Below are positions 63,589 through 64,000 of a stretch of DNA of 64,000 nt, piece by piece. The notes beneath the pieces are model-generated. The model saw only the letters and a list, made by a program, of their open reading frames with translations. It made no database searches and was not told the DNA's origin. This stretch comes from JBASEY01 sp049652745 (GTDB lineage: Bacteria; CSSED10-310), in NCBI GenBank assembly GCA_049652745.1, contig JBASEY010000029.1, positions 1 through 64,000 on the forward strand, given 5' to 3'. Both the position numbers and the translations under genes were made by a program. How positions within the stretch are numbered: the first letter of the stretch is position 1; every line of letters starts with the position of its first letter.

Positions 63589-64000
63589 GTTCCAGGATTC
63601 CTCAGGGACCGGTATTGATTACCGGAGGAGCGGGTTTTGCGGGCAGCTACCTTGTTGAGAGCTTGATAAAATCAGGTCGGATTGTACATATTCTGGATCG
63701 TGAAAGAGTTGCTGCATACGGTGAAAACTGGGATAGAACCGGAATAGAACGGCATGTGGTCGATCTGACTAATGCAAAAAGGTTGCGGAATATTTTAAAA
63801 AAGATTCAACCCAGGGACATTTTTCATTTGGCCGGCAGGGCCAATGTCAAACATTCTTGGCACGGTGAAGCTGAAACATACATGGCCAACGTGATAGGCG
63901 CCGTCAACCTGCTGTGTGCCGTCCGGGATATCGATTTGGCCTGCAATATACTGATTATCAGCTCAGGCGAAGTATATGGCCTTGTTTCTGAAGAGGATCA
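63585..64000 (+). CDS. NAD-dependent epimerase/dehydratase, 5' part (cut by window end)
   Basis: 138 complete codons plus 2 bases are visible. TTG 63585 overlaps the previous stop (TTGA), with GGAGG 11 nt upstream. The sequence shows GPVLITGGAGFAGSYLVESL, FHLAGRANVKHSW and SSGEVYG, so it is another extended SDR enzyme, most like a sugar-nucleotide dehydratase or epimerase. The rest lies outside the window. Confidence 0.85.
   Translation, partial: MSSRIPQGPVLITGGAGFAGSYLVESLIKSGRIVHILDRERVAAYGENWDRTGIERHVVDLTNAKRLRNILKKIQPRDIFHLAGRANVKHSWHGEAETYMANVIGAVNLLCAVRDIDLACNILIISSGEVYGLVSEED

Noticed and set aside
1..64000. tRNA, rRNA, insertion sequences, prophage or toxin-antitoxin genes
   Set aside because: I looked through the gaps and small ORFs and found no cloverleaf pattern, transposase, integrase or recognisable toxin pair.

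Overview
The window carries about 48 protein genes and no rRNA, tRNA, insertion sequence, prophage or CRISPR array that I can see. It reads as chromosome of a Gram-negative (diderm) and probably anaerobic bacterium. Diderm features are an Omp85/TamB pair, three TonB-dependent receptors, a periplasmic HtrA protease and a dTDP-sugar/O-antigen type cluster. Anaerobic features are a 2-oxoacid:ferredoxin oxidoreductase and a cobalamin-type radical SAM enzyme. A dockerin, long Thr/Pro linkers and Oar-like receptors with a carboxypeptidase-regulatory domain recall poorly cultured phyla of the Aminicenantes, Acidobacteria or Hydrogenedentes kind, but I cannot name the phylum from the sequence alone.

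Layout. 192-7041 (minus): tamB followed by an Omp85 protein with an unusually long POTRA region. 7219-11521 (plus): two paralogous secreted astacin-type metalloproteases and a membrane metallophosphoesterase. 11480-13233 (minus): a HAD phosphatase and an exported unknown. 13420-18428 (minus): a tightly overlapping set of a Na+/solute symporter, a family III CoA-transferase and the alpha and fused beta-gamma subunits of a 2-oxoacid oxidoreductase, which looks like a carboxylate uptake, activation and oxidation route. 18537-31938 (minus): a K+/H+ antiporter, three GT-C type membrane proteins, a ClC-family protein with altered anion-site residues, a macrodomain protein, carbamate kinase with a COG2403-type GTPase, and a GT2 glycosyltransferase.

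32060-38401 (plus): two tandem CNNM/CorC-type proteins, groES-groEL under a perfect CIRCE operator, and HtrA. 38405-39889 (minus): a TldD/PmbA relative lacking the zinc histidines. 39999-43447 (plus): a lipoprotein, a THEP1-like NTPase and a radical SAM protein. 43425-44839 (minus): a CDP-alcohol phosphatidyltransferase and a HAD phosphatase in one operon. 45057-58633 (plus): rimO, a TPR protein, three tandem Oar-like TonB receptors separated by near-identical terminators, and ornithine aminotransferase. 59207 to the window end (plus): rmlA, an rmlC-like cupin gene, rmlB, rmlD and two more sugar-nucleotide epimerase/dehydratase genes, the last cut by the window edge.

The items most worth a second look are the TonB receptor triplet with patchy near-identity, the ClC protein, the carboxylate operon, the carbamate kinase/COG2403/macrodomain neighbourhood and the dockerin-tagged astacin. 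Gene functions are family-level calls read from motifs. No database search was possible.
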